Source: Bugula neritina (taxonomy: Eukaryota > Bryozoa > Gymnolaemata > Cheilostomatida > Bugulidae). Taken from it: a stretch of 60,000 nucleotides of DNA. The stretch spans positions 3,345,001 through 3,405,000 of the forward strand of contig OZ037765.1 in NCBI GenBank assembly GCA_964035545.1. The letters are read 5' to 3'. The notes beneath the pieces are model-generated. The model was not told the DNA's origin and did not search any database. It saw only the letters and a program-made list of their open reading frames with translations. Of this stretch, positions 59,861 to 60,000 are shown piece after piece (positions within the stretch are counted from its first letter, which is position 1; each line of letters opens with the position of its first letter). The position numbers were made by a program, and so were the translations under genes.

Positions 59861-60000
59861 TGCCTGGTCGTTGCATAAGAAAGCTGAAAAGATTTCACAG
59901 AGATACCCAAATCAGTTCAGTAAACTACTTAAAGGAGCTGACAGACTATCAGAAGGTGATGGAATAGAATATTATCTTGTGGAAACACAATTGAAAACAA
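59861..60000 (-). other. Resumed gene G intron
   Basis: Words such as AAAGGAGCTGACAG and GGTGATGGAATA match the gene E intron at about 33235-33290. This shows the PAN2 to domain-3 intron continues on the right of the retrotransposon. Confidence 0.55.

Overview
The window is AT-rich animal nuclear DNA. It has split genes with GT-AG introns, a tRNA-Tyr gene with an intron, a tRNA-headed SINE, non-LTR retrotransposon remains, long (TA)n tracts and hammerhead ribozyme motifs. It is probably an invertebrate. I could not fix the phylum from the sequence.

Most of the window is one head-to-tail tandem cluster of receptor-like genes, all on the minus strand, so each gene runs from high to low coordinates. 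I name the copies A to G from left to right: A (1717-3865, 5' part only), B (8123-13387), C (16195-21673), D (relic pieces 23697-25915), E (27000-36134), F (38087-48775) and G (50992-57131, 5' exons beyond the window). Exon limits below come from reading splice signals. For B, E and F the exon lengths sum to whole codons: 689, 983 and 985 aa.

The long form (E, F, G) encodes, in order: signal peptide, two PAN/apple-like modules, a beta-rich domain I cannot assign, a fibronectin III-like domain, a second beta-sandwich-like domain split by a phase-0 intron, another split FN3 domain, a domain resembling the membrane-proximal ectodomain of receptor tyrosine phosphatases, a sushi/CCP domain, a transmembrane helix and a short tail with four tyrosines. 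The short form (B, C) lacks the second FN3 and the phosphatase-receptor-like domain. Module boundaries are almost all phase 1, which permits loss or gain without frameshift. The tails diverge strongly: B stops at the first tail tyrosine, C has an unrelated basic tail, and D has Tyr-to-Phe and Tyr-to-Cys changes. A and C have damaged leader exons. This looks like a rapidly evolving cell-surface recognition family; an immune or allorecognition role is inference only.

Between and inside the genes lie: a 5'-truncated, catalytically altered reverse transcriptase (58050-59860) in a G intron; a 1.25-kb TIR-like insertion in an F intron; 17-bp minisatellites in the last introns of F and G that repeat a 5' splice-site-like word; three type I hammerhead ribozyme motifs (3022, 13934, 14506), all beside (TA)n tracts; and a covarying inverted repeat just upstream of the leader ATG in several copies.
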